This document shows positions 44,401-51,831 of a stretch of DNA of 54,578 nt, piece by piece. The stretch's first letter is position 1; every line of letters starts with the position of its first letter. Origin of the DNA: an uncultured Bacteroidales bacterium (GTDB lineage Bacteria; Bacteroidota; Bacteroidia; Bacteroidales; Muribaculaceae); the NCBI GenBank assembly GCA_902793405.1, contig CADBDH010000015.1, positions 1 through 54,578 on the forward strand, given 5' to 3'. The notes under the pieces were generated by a model. That model was given only the letters and a program-made list of their open reading frames with translations. It made no database searches and was not told the origin of the DNA. Both the position numbers and the translations under genes were made by a program.

Positions 44401-45672
44401 AGGGTTAAAGCTGTCGAGGGTAGCCACCTGGTCGGCTGTGGCAATGTCGATGTCACGCAGGTATTCCTGGGTGATGAAACCCTCGAGCACGGCCTCATAG
44501 CTCTCCAAAATCTGGGCAACGAGCTCTTGCGAGTATTCGTTGGCTTTGTATTCGGCTTCGATCTCTATCTTGCCGTCGTTGATGAAGGCCTTTAGGTAGA
44601 ACGATTCTTCGAGCGTGTTGTTGGCAATTCTGACCATCTCCATAGGCTTGCCGTCTATCGTCTGGACGTCAAGCACATTGCCGTGCCAAGCAAAGATGGA
44701 GTTGCTCTGCAGGTTCAGGTCCGTCATCAGGTCGGCATAGGAGTAGGTATCGTGCTCGCGGCACCCGCTCATCTGGTCCTGTCCTTGCTGCAGCAGGTCG
44801 AGCACGGTGGTTTCGTTGGTGAATTTGGCATAGACCGGCAGGGTCTTGACCGTCATTCCTAACGAGCGGTTGAAGCGTTTGTCGGTGCGGCCGTTATAGA
44901 TGGTGTTGAACAGGCTCTCCTGCTCATTGTTGAACTTGGCCAGCAGGAAGGCATAGGCTGTGGTGAACAATGTGCTCTTGAACACACCGTTCTTTTTGCA
45001 GTATTCATCCACACGGCCCAGGTCTACCGACAGGGTGCGCAGCAATTGGCCCTCGCGATACTCGGGGTCTTCCAGGTCGGGCACAAACTGGGTGAAGGTG
45101 TCGCCACAGTCAAAGTTGGCGGCAAACCACTTCTTGGCTTCATCATAGGCGGGAGTCTTGCGCTTGGCGGCTTCGTCGGTGGCCACTTCCATCATCGTCA
45201 ACTCTTCGGGGGCAATGGGCTCGCCTCGATAAGCCTTGTCGATGTCTTGCATCAGGATCTGGAACGATGCGCCGTCCATGATGATGTGGTGAAAGTCGAC
45301 CATGAAGTAATAATGCTCCTGGTCGCGCAACAGCCTGAAGCGGAACAGTCGGTCGCCGTAGATGTTGAACGGCTCTACGAACTGGGCTTTTTCCTGTTCG
45401 ATGTCTTGGATGTCTTCGATGTTGAGCGACCATTGCTCATTGGCCATGTCGAGCGTCTGTACCGGCTCTCCGTCTTCGCCCAGCTCGATGCGGGTGAACA
45501 GCGTGGGGTGAGCCTTAAAGGCCGTCTCAACGGCCTCGAGCAGTCGTTGGCCATCCAGCGAACGGTCAAGCACATAAACAAAAGGTAGATTATAGCATGG
45601 TTCTCCCTGGTGGTTTGCACATTCCACATAGATTCCGAACTGGGAGGTTGATAAGGGTGCTGTAAGTTTCAT
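38419..45672 (-). CDS. Two-module nonribosomal peptide synthetase with terminal reductase (C-A-T-C-A-T-R)
   Basis: 2417 residues. C1 (about 1-430) has active-site HHIIMDG at H128-H129. A1 (about 450-930) has YTSGSTGVPKG at 580 and YGPTEST. T1 carries the phosphopantetheine site at S963 in an unusual AGLTSIS setting. C2 (about 1025-1460) has HHLVFDG at 1149. A2 (about 1490-1930) has YTSGSTGRPKG at 1595. T2 has LGGTSL with S1981. The reductase (about 2055-2417) has the NADPH loop GATGYLG at 2063 and the catalytic YIYSK at Y2214/K2218. No epimerase or thioesterase is present. A starter condensation domain plus terminal reductase predicts an N-acyl dipeptide released as aldehyde or alcohol. It is followed by exporter and phosphopantetheinyl transferase genes and preceded by an outer-membrane protein and regulatory genes. 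Confidence 0.95.
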   Translation of the reverse strand: MKLTAPLSTSQFGIYVECANHQGEPCYNLPFVYVLDRSLDGQRLLEAVETAFKAHPTLFTRIELGEDGEPVQTLDMANEQWSLNIEDIQDIEQEKAQFVEPFNIYGDRLFRFRLLRDQEHYYFMVDFHHIIMDGASFQILMQDIDKAYRGEPIAPEELTMMEVATDEAAKRKTPAYDEAKKWFAANFDCGDTFTQFVPDLEDPEYREGQLLRTLSVDLGRVDEYCKKNGVFKSTLFTTAYAFLLAKFNNEQESLFNTIYNGRTDKRFNRSLGMTVKTLPVYAKFTNETTVLDLLQQGQDQMSGCREHDTYSYADLMTDLNLQSNSIFAWHGNVLDVQTIDGKPMEMVRIANNTLEESFYLKAFINDGKIEIEAEYKANEYSQELVAQILESYEAVLEGFITQEYLRDIDIATADQVATLDSFNPGELEYDDSQTIVSLFRQQAKATPDAIAVVYMDKQFTYAQVDEISDRIAAYIVGKGLGAEDVVSVIIPRCEWMPIASLGALKAGCGYQPLDPSYPKERLNFMMQDASAKLLIADEELRPIVDEYQGEVLLTKDIMGLPAAAAPQVDIKPDQLFILLYTSGSTGVPKGCQLTHANLVAFCHWYHQMFDLKAGCKIAAYASYGFDANMMDTYPALTSGATVYIVPEELRLDLIALNEYFEQNGITHSFMTTQVCYQFATSVENHSLHYLSTGGEKLASITPPQGIKFFNLYGPTESTVFITYYLVDKKMKEIPIGKAPKNIRLYIVDPQGHRLPVGAAGELWVAGSQVSRGYLNRPEKTAEVFIPNPFTSEGKYNRVYRTGDIVRYLPSGDIQFVGRRDGQVKIRGFRIELKEVESVIREFPGIKDATVQAFDDEGGGKFIAAYIVSDETIDIDALNNFIMDQKPPYMVPAVTMQIDAIPLNQNQKVNKRALPKPEKKAAAVEESNVPMNVLEQELHQIVADIVNNKEFGVTTILGYAGLTSISAIKLAVQVNKRYGVTLDSKSLVKSGTIQSIENDILRMWLEGGSKPAEETAQEKDTVAKTSAPLSYAQTGVYFDCLKNPASTIYNIPYLLTYPEGTDANHLADVVKRVIEAHPELSVHFTTEGDTIIQTTEDSVPVEVNITEMSEEELAKYKREFVRPFNLQKPPLYRAEIVKTVTGLHLLLDMHHLVFDGGSADLFIRQLNAALEGKEVEKESYTYLDFVDDQKAAEETDQFKASQQFFAERLQTCEGASEIPADLPKTDEQGFIGEAVCPVDLERAADFCRQEEITPAHLFLGATAYVVSRYTNNRDVYLCTVSSGRSNLKIADTVGMFVNTLALGMSIDDVTVSEFLKHASDTFDQTLRHEDYPFARIATDYGFRPAIAYAYQVGVLSQYTVNDQPIGQELLELNVPKFKINVKIENCGVVVEYDDSIYSERVGRGLAESIVAVANRMMEQPQAKLRQLSIVSENQEEELSHLRQTATGDAPFTFFHECIGHFAQTQPDHEALVAIDGRFTYKEMDEVTTRIAAALQNRGVHERDRVALLLPRTSRLILALFGVLKSGAAYIPCDPEYPADRVKLILEDSEARYIITTADRMDTVPADKAINVEDLIAAHDDYHAPDITPNDLAYLIYTSGSTGRPKGVMLHHRGICNYLYGHPANVFANGVLTDAKRIMSVTTISFDAALQDIGTAYFNGKTLVVATEEQANNPLDLARLINEEHVNMVSGTPSRWMTWLTSEDFCDAISRINIVRAGGEKFSDQLLQQLRKVTKARIFNCYGPTEITVASNNSELTNADIVTVGKPQLNVIEYIVDQDGNELPVGVVGELYIGGRGVAHGYNNLDEMTRERFVDYHGTRIYKSGDYAKWLPDGNVVILGRTDHQIKLRGLRIELGEIENVMLKVEGLKKVVILIRKINDKEHLCAYYTADHEIAPDALKAEISKSLTQYMVPTAYLQLKEMPMTPNGKTDVKALPEPELAISSAYVEPANDTERTLCDIFAGILQMDKVGATDNFFELGGTSLVVTRVIIEADKQGLHVAYGDVFANPTPRKLARLITGEAVNEGDAEITGFDYTAINNLLQKNTLNIFRKGERQQLGNVLLTGATGYLGIHILRELIDSDAENIYCLVRGKNEEAAANRLRTLLFYYFSDAFKDLFGKRLHIVLGDVTSDFAEGLQVDTIFNCAAIVKHFSEGTEIEDVNIGGAQRCVDYCVKTGAKLVHVSTASTRGLWAGEIKSEIFTEQRLYMGQFLGNKYIYSKFIAERMILNAVALHGLNAKIMRVGNLAARSTDGEFQANFSTNSFMGRIKVYNMLGCCPYSMRNQQVEFSPINEVARAIVLLSSTPKECTVFHPYNIHGQFLGDVLMGLDTVGNGVRFVEQEEFEAAMEEAKSDPQKARQMSSLLAYQDMAHGQKTADVKRDNNYTTQVLYRLGFAWSPTSWDYVERMLTAIGTLGFFDM

Positions 45673-45723
45673 ATTATGGTTACTTTTTGGTTTTAGGCGT
45701 TAAAAGAAATATTAGAAACTAGC

Positions 45724-47082
45724 CTACCATTTGGTGGTGAATATGCGCGGGTTGACCACAAGCGTGATATATCCCCAGCGCAGGCTGTTATTGGTACTGG
45801 AACGTTTCAGGCGCTCCATGGTATCGCCGCCCCACATGAACGAGGCTCCTGCCGACACATTCACGTCACGGCTGATGGCATAGGCTGCCTGGAACTCTAT
45901 CTCGTGACCCAATGTCTTATCCATGTCACTAAGGTCGGTGGCAATGGCAAGGTAGTGATAGCTCGCATTGAGCATCAAGTTCTTTAACGGATTGTAAGTG
46001 CCGCCGATATAAGCATTCTGCAAGCCTGGAGTGAATCCGTGATGATAGGCGCTCACATAGAAGAAGTCCATAGCGCCGTAGAATTTGTGGTGGGAGCCAT
46101 AGACTGTGCTGAAGCCCTTGATGACATCGTGATGCACCATACCAATGTTGTCACCGGTTGGCACGGCAAAATACTTGTCACCACTCAAGTAGTCATAACC
46201 CGCTATTACATTGAACTTGGGCGACGGAATATAGGTGAGTTTTCCACTGGCCATCCAGGCCTGGATTTTAACACCATGCTCATTTTTGCCAAACTGGTTA
46301 TAGTATGATGCCTCGGCCTTCCAGTGTTTGGGTTGGAATGACACATAGGTACCTGCCAAATGCTGGAACCAGGTCTTATCAGGATTGTTTTCCAGCTCGC
46401 TCTGCATGCCGATGTTCATAAACAGCAGTGAAGCCCCCAACGGCAAACGCGGCAAGTCATAGTGGTACCACGCCGTTTGCATGGTTTTGTAGGGCTGACC
46501 GCCGTTAACATAGTAGGAACCGCCGGTTTCCATCACATTGGCATTCTGGTTATAGGCCAGAATGATATGGGCTTTGTGGCCATGTCCCTCATATCCCAGG
46601 CGCAAGATGTCGTGTGACGAAGAGGCCATTGCCCAATCGTCCGAGCCGATGATGCGCTCGTCGTCATAGTTCAGGGCCACACGACCCACTTGGGCAAATA
46701 TCCCGGAATGTGTGGCCATCTTCACCCATGCTTCATGCAGGTTGAAGCCTCCTTTGCCCGCTTGTCCCCACACACCAGAGTGCTGAGGCGTGACGCGGGC
46801 TTCGAGCCAGTCGCGTTTGAAGTTGATGGGCAGGCGTGTGCGGCTGAGCAAGAAATTGGACTTAGGAACCTTAACATCCTCAACTTCTTCCTCTTTCTCA
46901 ACGGGTGCCGACGGCATGCCGCCATATCGTGACTCGCCGCGACCCAGAAACTGCAGGTCAATGCTGAACTCGTTTTTGGGAACGGGAATGGTATCGGTCG
47001 AGGGCTGACCCGTTGCCAGGAGCGCAGGTATGGCTATGGCTGCCAGCAGCCATAGCCTGATATTCATGCGTTTCATGCTCAT
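45724..47082 (-). CDS. Outer-membrane beta-barrel protein (alginate-export/porin-like)
   Basis: 452 residues from ATG 47082 (MSMKRMNIRLWLLAAIAIPALLATGQ, signal peptide), 7 nt after the STAS stop; a TTG at 47103 inside the STAS gene is rejected. After a short linker the protein is a series of amphipathic strands with aromatic girdles (for example WLEARVTPQHSGVW and AEASYYNQFG) ending in tryptophan (NPRIFTTKW), as in outer-membrane barrels. It resembles the alginate-export/porin group in general shape, but I do not assign a substrate. Its place between the regulators and the NRPS, 51 nt before the NRPS start with no promoter in between, suggests a part in product release or uptake. Confidence 0.75.
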   Translation of the reverse strand: MSMKRMNIRLWLLAAIAIPALLATGQPSTDTIPVPKNEFSIDLQFLGRGESRYGGMPSAPVEKEEEVEDVKVPKSNFLLSRTRLPINFKRDWLEARVTPQHSGVWGQAGKGGFNLHEAWVKMATHSGIFAQVGRVALNYDDERIIGSDDWAMASSSHDILRLGYEGHGHKAHIILAYNQNANVMETGGSYYVNGGQPYKTMQTAWYHYDLPRLPLGASLLFMNIGMQSELENNPDKTWFQHLAGTYVSFQPKHWKAEASYYNQFGKNEHGVKIQAWMASGKLTYIPSPKFNVIAGYDYLSGDKYFAVPTGDNIGMVHHDVIKGFSTVYGSHHKFYGAMDFFYVSAYHHGFTPGLQNAYIGGTYNPLKNLMLNASYHYLAIATDLSDMDKTLGHEIEFQAAYAISRDVNVSAGASFMWGGDTMERLKRSSTNNSLRWGYITLVVNPRIFTTKW

Positions 47083-47089
47083 GGATCGT

Positions 47090-47392
47090 TTACTCAAACT
47101 CAAACAGGTTGATGAACCCAGTGATTTGGAACACGTTCTTGATGTCGTCGTTCACGTTGCGCAGTGTGACGGTCTTGCCCTTGGCCTTGGTCTTCTTGAG
47201 CACGTCGAGCAGGATGCGCAGGCCGCTAGATGCGATGTACTCCAGTTCTTTACATTCAAATACCACATTCTTGCTGATCGATTCGGTAACAGGCTTCAGC
47301 GTTGCATCTGCCTCAATCGCCGCAGCTGTATCAAATGAGCCAATCAGCGTGATAATCGTTTTCTCGTCTAATTCTTGAATTGTAGTTTTCAT
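47090..47392 (-). CDS. STAS-domain anti-sigma-factor antagonist (RsbV-like)
   Basis: 100 residues, a single STAS domain. It begins MKTTIQELDEKTIITLIGSFD, and the conserved phosphorylation loop is LEYIASSGLRILLDVL, with the switch serine at about residue 55-56. In partner switching, an RsbW-like kinase phosphorylates this serine and a PP2C phosphatase removes the phosphate. Both of those activities seem to be present in the protein encoded 27 nt upstream. No RpoF/SigB-type sigma factor is in the window, so the downstream target is open. Confidence 0.9.
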   Translation of the reverse strand: MKTTIQELDEKTIITLIGSFDTAAAIEADATLKPVTESISKNVVFECKELEYIASSGLRILLDVLKKTKAKGKTVTLRNVNDDIKNVFQITGFINLFEFE

Positions 47393-47419
47393 TTTATTTA
47401 TAGTTTTAAATGGTTAATA

Positions 47420-49633
47420 TCATTGTTTGTTGTTATAATTCTTCATGATCGTGAGCACGTTTTTGCCGTCGATGCGCTCATAGTTGACGCTGTCCATCAG
47501 CGACTGCACGAGCAGGATACCTAACCCGCCGATGGGACGCTCCTCGGCGCTGAGTGTTGTGTCGGCTTCACTCTTCATGGTCGGGTCAAAGGCTTTACCC
47601 TCGTCGATAATGATGAACTTGATGCCATTATCGGTACCCTTGGCAGTAATGGTGACATCTCCTTGTGTGCCAATAGGATAGGCGTAGCTCATCACGTTAA
47701 CGACGGCCTCCTCGACAGCCAGCATCAGTTGTGACGATAAAGATGACTCAAGGTTTAATCGTTCAGACACCGATTTGACGAAATTATTGAGTTCAGGAAC
47801 TTGATGCACATCGTTACTCAATTTAATCGTCTCGTCGAGCACTGTATGCTCTTCGTGATGGTGGTAATGGACACAAAGCATGGTCAGGTCATCGCTCTGT
47901 TGTGCTCCGTTGGCAAAGCGCAAGGCTCCTTCATGCTGGGATTCCATCAGTTGTGACGGGGAGACCTTGCCTTGTTCCAGATTGGCCTGAGCCGTTTCAA
48001 TGATGCGCTGCAGGCCAAACAGGTTGTGATTGGTGTCGGCCATCTCGGTCAAGCCGTCGGTATAGAGCAGCAGGGACGACTCATGGGGTAGTTGCTCTTC
48101 TTGCAGCAGATAGGTGGTGTCGCTGAATAATCCCAATGGCAAGTTGGCGTTCACTTGCAGGGTTTTTACCTCATGGTCAATAATCAGCGGTGCGTCATGG
48201 CCGGCATTGCAGTAGCGCAGGCGACCCGTGGGCAGGTCCAGCACACCGATAAACATGGTGACAAACATATTGGCATCATTGCCCTCACACGCTGCCTCGT
48301 TGATGGCATGCATGATGCGCGAGGGATTGCTCTCGTTCCGGGACAAACTGCGGAACAGGGAATGCACTACCGCCATCACCAGCGATGACGGCACGCCCTT
48401 GCCACTCACATCACCGATGCAGAAGAACAGTTTCTCGTCGCGGATGAAATAGTCATACAGATCGCCACCCACTTCCAGCGCCGAGACCTGTTTACCGCTC
48501 ACGTCGACGTCGGGTCTTGAAATGTCGGTTTGGGGTAGCATCTCGCTCTGAATCTTTTGGGCAATGTGCAACTCACTGTCGGTGCGCTCCTTGTTCAGCC
48601 TGGATTCATGCAACCGTTTCACGTATTGGTGGACGCGGTACAGAATGAATCCTAACAGGGAGAAAGCTCCAAGCATGAGTAACAGCATGTTACGGCGCAT
48701 GTCTTTGAGCTTGGCGAAAACCTCGTTGTCATAGCACACCATCACCACCTGCCAGTGGGGGTGGCCCTTCATGAAGGCATGGTATGCGTATCCCGTGCCC
48801 TTCTCTTTGCTTTTGAACGTGATGACCTTGCTGCGGCATGAACTGCTGAACTCGCGCTGGCAGGTGCTGTCGTTTATCATTTTCACTACAGCGTCCACAT
48901 CACTTTGTTGGGTATGGCTGGAGTCGGGTTTGGAGATGAGTTTGCCGTCCTCGGTGAGTAGCAGAAAAAAGGTGGAGGGGTAATTGTGTCTGGTGTTCAA
49001 GGTATCGATGATGCCCTCGGTCGACAGGTCGATACCGAATGTGCCAACGATTTTGCCGTTTTCGTCGGTGAGGGGCATGGCATAGGTCGTCACTACCTTG
49101 CCGCAACCATCGACATCCAGATAGGGGTCGCTCCACGAGGGAGTGTTGTTCAAGACGGCTTGCTGGTAAAACTCGCGTTGAGTGTAGTCATGCAACTCAT
49201 TGGCAACTTGCTTGGTATAGATACTGTCACCACGACGGATGGCCACTGGCTCAAACAGCCGTGGACGATCGGGATAGTACTCTGGAGTAAAAGCCGTAAA
49301 ACAAGTCATCACGTCTTGATTGGATGTAACAAGTCGTTTGAGGATGCGGGGAATGCTATCGGGTTTCTTGAGTTGGTGTTGGATAGGCCATAGATAGTTG
49401 CGCACCATTGCCTCGTGGGACTTGAGCATACTCTTGACAACCACTGCCTTCAAGGTCATCTCGTTCTCGGCGCGGATATCAAGACCTTCCTCAACCATGT
49501 TGTGGGCATAGTTGTATTGAGCAAGCGATATGAGTTCGATAAGTGCACCAGCAAGCAGGATGAGGGCAATGGCCGATATGGACTTGCGGTAATGGCTCCA
49601 ATTGAATTTGTTAAACAGTTGTTTGAACGTCAT
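47420..49633 (-). CDS. Sensor PP2C phosphatase (RsbU/SpoIIE type) with fused RsbW-like ATPase domain
   Basis: 737 residues. A membrane segment (about 17-37), an extracytoplasmic Cache-type sensor (about 45-310; VVTTYAMPLTDENGKIVGTFGIDLS is typical), a second membrane segment (about 318-338) and a short helix lead to a SpoIIE/PP2C phosphatase domain (about 360-595). Metal-site stretches there are VGGDLYDY, GDVSGKGVPSSL and YTDGLTE. The C-terminal part (about 605-737) is a GHKL/HATPase domain like RsbW: LMLAVEEAVVNVMSYAY (N-box), DEGKAFDP and GGLGILLVQSL. Small-molecule binding outside would thus be turned into dephosphorylation and/or phosphorylation of the STAS protein. It is the first gene of the NRPS operon, with a -7 element at 49688-49695. 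Confidence 0.92.
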   Translation of the reverse strand: MTFKQLFNKFNWSHYRKSISAIALILLAGALIELISLAQYNYAHNMVEEGLDIRAENEMTLKAVVVKSMLKSHEAMVRNYLWPIQHQLKKPDSIPRILKRLVTSNQDVMTCFTAFTPEYYPDRPRLFEPVAIRRGDSIYTKQVANELHDYTQREFYQQAVLNNTPSWSDPYLDVDGCGKVVTTYAMPLTDENGKIVGTFGIDLSTEGIIDTLNTRHNYPSTFFLLLTEDGKLISKPDSSHTQQSDVDAVVKMINDSTCQREFSSSCRSKVITFKSKEKGTGYAYHAFMKGHPHWQVVMVCYDNEVFAKLKDMRRNMLLLMLGAFSLLGFILYRVHQYVKRLHESRLNKERTDSELHIAQKIQSEMLPQTDISRPDVDVSGKQVSALEVGGDLYDYFIRDEKLFFCIGDVSGKGVPSSLVMAVVHSLFRSLSRNESNPSRIMHAINEAACEGNDANMFVTMFIGVLDLPTGRLRYCNAGHDAPLIIDHEVKTLQVNANLPLGLFSDTTYLLQEEQLPHESSLLLYTDGLTEMADTNHNLFGLQRIIETAQANLEQGKVSPSQLMESQHEGALRFANGAQQSDDLTMLCVHYHHHEEHTVLDETIKLSNDVHQVPELNNFVKSVSERLNLESSLSSQLMLAVEEAVVNVMSYAYPIGTQGDVTITAKGTDNGIKFIIIDEGKAFDPTMKSEADTTLSAEERPIGGLGILLVQSLMDSVNYERIDGKNVLTIMKNYNNKQ

Positions 49634-49687
49634 GACTTGGTCATTGAATAGATATTCAATTTTGTAGGCTATTATTCATCGAATGTA

Positions 49688-49695
49688 CAAAGGTA
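49688..49695 (-). promoter_or_regulatory. -7 element of the NRPS operon
   Basis: TACCTTTG on the minus strand, 54 nt before the phosphatase start. The -33 region is AT-rich and lacks TTTG, so activation by a regulator is possible. No other promoter-like match was found in the gaps down to the NRPS gene. Confidence 0.55.
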
Positions 49696-49759
49696 TAAAT
49701 TTTTGATAAAATATATAATGTGTTTTGGAGTTAAAATAATTGCATTGTTAATAAAAATA

Positions 49760-49787
49760 ATAGGGCCGCCTGGATGAGCGACCCTAT
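49760..49787 (-). terminator. Terminator of typA
   Basis: ATAGGG (49760-49765) pairs with CCCTAT (49782-49787), extended inward by CGC/GCG with a one-base mismatch. On the minus strand it is followed by a T-rich run. Confidence 0.75.
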
Positions 49788-49819
49788 ATATGTTTCTCTT
49801 GCGATGGCTTGACGCGGTG

Positions 49820-51637
49820 TCAATCCTCGTCTTGTCCGTTCTGCTTGGCGATGCGCTTGCGCTCGAGTTCGTCAAGGATGATCTTGCGCATGCGTATGTG
49901 GTTGGGAGTGATTTCCACATACTCGTCGGCCTTGATGTATTCCAGGGCCTCCTCGAGGCTGAACACGATGGGCGGCACGATTTTTACCTTGTCGTCTGCA
50001 CCGCTGGCACGCATGTTGGTCAGTTTCTTCGACTTGGTGACGTTGATGACCAGGTCTTTCTCCTTGGTGTGTTCGCCCACTACCTGACCGCCATACACGT
50101 CCTCCTGTGGGAAGATGAAGAAGCGGCCGCGGTCCTGCAGCTTGTCGATGGCGTAGGCATAGGCCGTGCCACCTTCCATGGCCACGAGCGAACCGTTGGT
50201 GCGGCGTGAGATCTCACCCTTCCAGGGCTCATAGTCCAGGAAACGGTGGGCCATGATGGCCTCGCCGGCACTGGCCGTCAGCACGTTGGTGCGCAGGCCA
50301 ATGATGCCGCGTGACGGAATCTTGAACTGGAGGTGGATGCGGTCGTTCTGGGTCTCCATCATAGTCATCTCGCCCTTGCGGCGGGTAACCATGTCAATCA
50401 TCTTGCTGGAGTATTCCTCGGGCACATTGATGCTCAGTTCCTCGATGGGCTCGCACTTCACGCCGTCGATGGTCTTGATGATGACCTGGGGCTGGCCCAC
50501 CTGGAGCTCATAGCCCTCGCGGCGCATCTCCTCGATGAGCACCGACAGGTGCAGCACGCCGCGGCCAAACACGTTCCACGCGTCCTCGTTCTCGGTGCGC
50601 TCGACGCGCAAGGCCAGGTTCTTGTCCAGCTCGCGCTGCAGGCGGTCCCAGATGTGGCGCGAGGTCACATACTTGCCGTCCTTGCCAAAGAAGGGCGAGT
50701 CGTTGATGCAGAAGCGCATCGACATCGTGGGCTCGTCAATAGCGATGCGGGGCAGCGCCTCGGGGTTGGTGGGCAGGGTAACGGTGTCGCCAATCTCAAA
50801 GCCTTCCAGGCCAATGATGGCGCAGATGTCACCGCTGCTCACGCTCTCGACATGCTTCTGTCCCATGCCCTCAAAGGTGCGCAGCTCCTTGATTTTCTGC
50901 TTCACCACTTCGCCGTCTTTTTTGCACAGGGCGACCTCCATGCCGTCCTTGAGCGTGCCGCGGTGCACGCGGCCCACGGCGATACGTCCCACGTAGCTGC
51001 TGTAGTCCAGCGACGTGATGAGCATCTGGGCGTCACCCTCGAGCATCTCGGGCTCGGGGATGTATTTGATGATGGCGTCGAGCACGGCGGTGATGTTGTC
51101 GGTGGGCTCGCGCCAGTCCTCGCTCATCCAGCCCTGTTTGGCCGAGCCGAACACGGTGGGGAAGTCCAGCTGGTCCTCGCTGGCATCGAGGTTGCACATC
51201 AGGTCAAACACCATCTCCTGCACCTCGTCGGGGCGGCAGTTGGGCTTGTCCACCTTGTTGATGACAACGATGGGCTTGAGACCCAGTTGCAAGGCCTTCT
51301 GCAGCACAAAACGTGTCTGGGGCATCGGGCCCTCAAAGGCGTCCACCAGCAGCAGACAGCCGTCGGCCATGTTGAGCACGCGCTCTACCTCACCGCCAAA
51401 GTCGCTGTGACCCGGGGTGTCGATGATGTTGATTTTGTAGCCGTTGTAGGAGATGGACACGTTCTTGGACAGGATAGTGATGCCGCGCTCGCGCTCCAGG
51501 TCATTGCTGTCCAGGATTTGAGTACCCATATTTTGGTTATCGCGGAACAGGTTTCCTGCCGCTAACATCTTATCTACCAGAGTTGTTTTGCCATGATCGA
51601 CGTGCGCGATGATGGCCACGTTGCGGATGTTTTGCAT
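49820..51637 (-). CDS. typA: Translational GTPase TypA/BipA
   Basis: 605 residues from ATG 51637 ([20 protein letters not shown]). An upstream extension in the same frame reads through the promoter (LGISLDLQYLC) and is rejected. G-domain motifs are G1 [17 protein letters not shown] (switch I), [12 protein letters not shown] (G3) and NKVDKP (G4). Domain 2 and the C-terminal TypA domain follow, with TRRKGEM, RLEF-type RGIIGLRTN and the C-terminal basic tail. It acts on the 50S ribosome under stress or low temperature. It is monocistronic, with its own promoter and terminator. Confidence 0.96.
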   Translation of the reverse strand: MQNIRNVAIIAHVDHGKTTLVDKMLAAGNLFRDNQNMGTQILDSNDLERERGITILSKNVSISYNGYKINIIDTPGHSDFGGEVERVLNMADGCLLLVDAFEGPMPQTRFVLQKALQLGLKPIVVINKVDKPNCRPDEVQEMVFDLMCNLDASEDQLDFPTVFGSAKQGWMSEDWREPTDNITAVLDAIIKYIPEPEMLEGDAQMLITSLDYSSYVGRIAVGRVHRGTLKDGMEVALCKKDGEVVKQKIKELRTFEGMGQKHVESVSSGDICAIIGLEGFEIGDTVTLPTNPEALPRIAIDEPTMSMRFCINDSPFFGKDGKYVTSRHIWDRLQRELDKNLALRVERTENEDAWNVFGRGVLHLSVLIEEMRREGYELQVGQPQVIIKTIDGVKCEPIEELSINVPEEYSSKMIDMVTRRKGEMTMMETQNDRIHLQFKIPSRGIIGLRTNVLTASAGEAIMAHRFLDYEPWKGEISRRTNGSLVAMEGGTAYAYAIDKLQDRGRFFIFPQEDVYGGQVVGEHTKEKDLVINVTKSKKLTNMRASGADDKVKIVPPIVFSLEEALEYIKADEYVEITPNHIRMRKIILDELERKRIAKQNGQDED

Positions 51638-51659
51638 ATTGCCTTCTTTAATTTGGGTG

Positions 51660-51691
51660 CAAAGGTACTGCAAGTCGAGCGAAATGCCAAG
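51660..51691 (-). promoter_or_regulatory. Promoter of typA
   Basis: On the minus strand CTTG (51688-51691), about 20 nt, TACCTTTG (51660-51667). The -33 area lies inside an inverted repeat, 51676-51697 with 51703-51721. It is closely similar to the promoter at 33857-33888. Confidence 0.8.
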
Positions 51692-51767
51692 CAAAAAGCC
51701 ATTTTTGCTCGCATTTCCTCGACGTAGCCTACCTTCGCCGAAGGCAAAGGTACAAAAAAGGTTTCAG

Positions 51768-51788
51768 GTATCAGGCTTTAGACTTTAG
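51768..51788 (-). repeat. Heptanucleotide repeat upstream of the SDR gene
   Basis: On the minus strand CCTAAAG, TCTAAAG, CCTGATA (followed by a fourth degenerate copy, CCTGAAA, to about 51761): 7-bp periodic units of the same type as 5419-5460. They overlap the -33 region of the SDR promoter. Confidence 0.55.
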
Positions 51789-51797
51789 GTTTTTTAT

Positions 51798-51805
51798 TAT
51801 CTTTG
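51798..51805 (+). promoter_or_regulatory. -7 element of the SDR gene
   Basis: TATCTTTG at 51798-51805, 27 nt before the ATG. The -33 box is not clear because heptamer repeats fill that region. Confidence 0.6.
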
Positions 51806-51831
51806 CTGCCAATAATCCATTTAAACTTTTA

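Noticed and set aside
47083-47103. TTG start of the barrel protein inside the STAS gene
   Set aside because: ATG 47082 is followed by a normal signal peptide and lies 7 nt after the STAS stop.
51638-51694. 19-residue N-terminal extension of TypA (LGISLDLQYLC)
   Set aside because: This segment contains the promoter -7 element. TypA proteins start right before the [13 protein letters not shown] motif.
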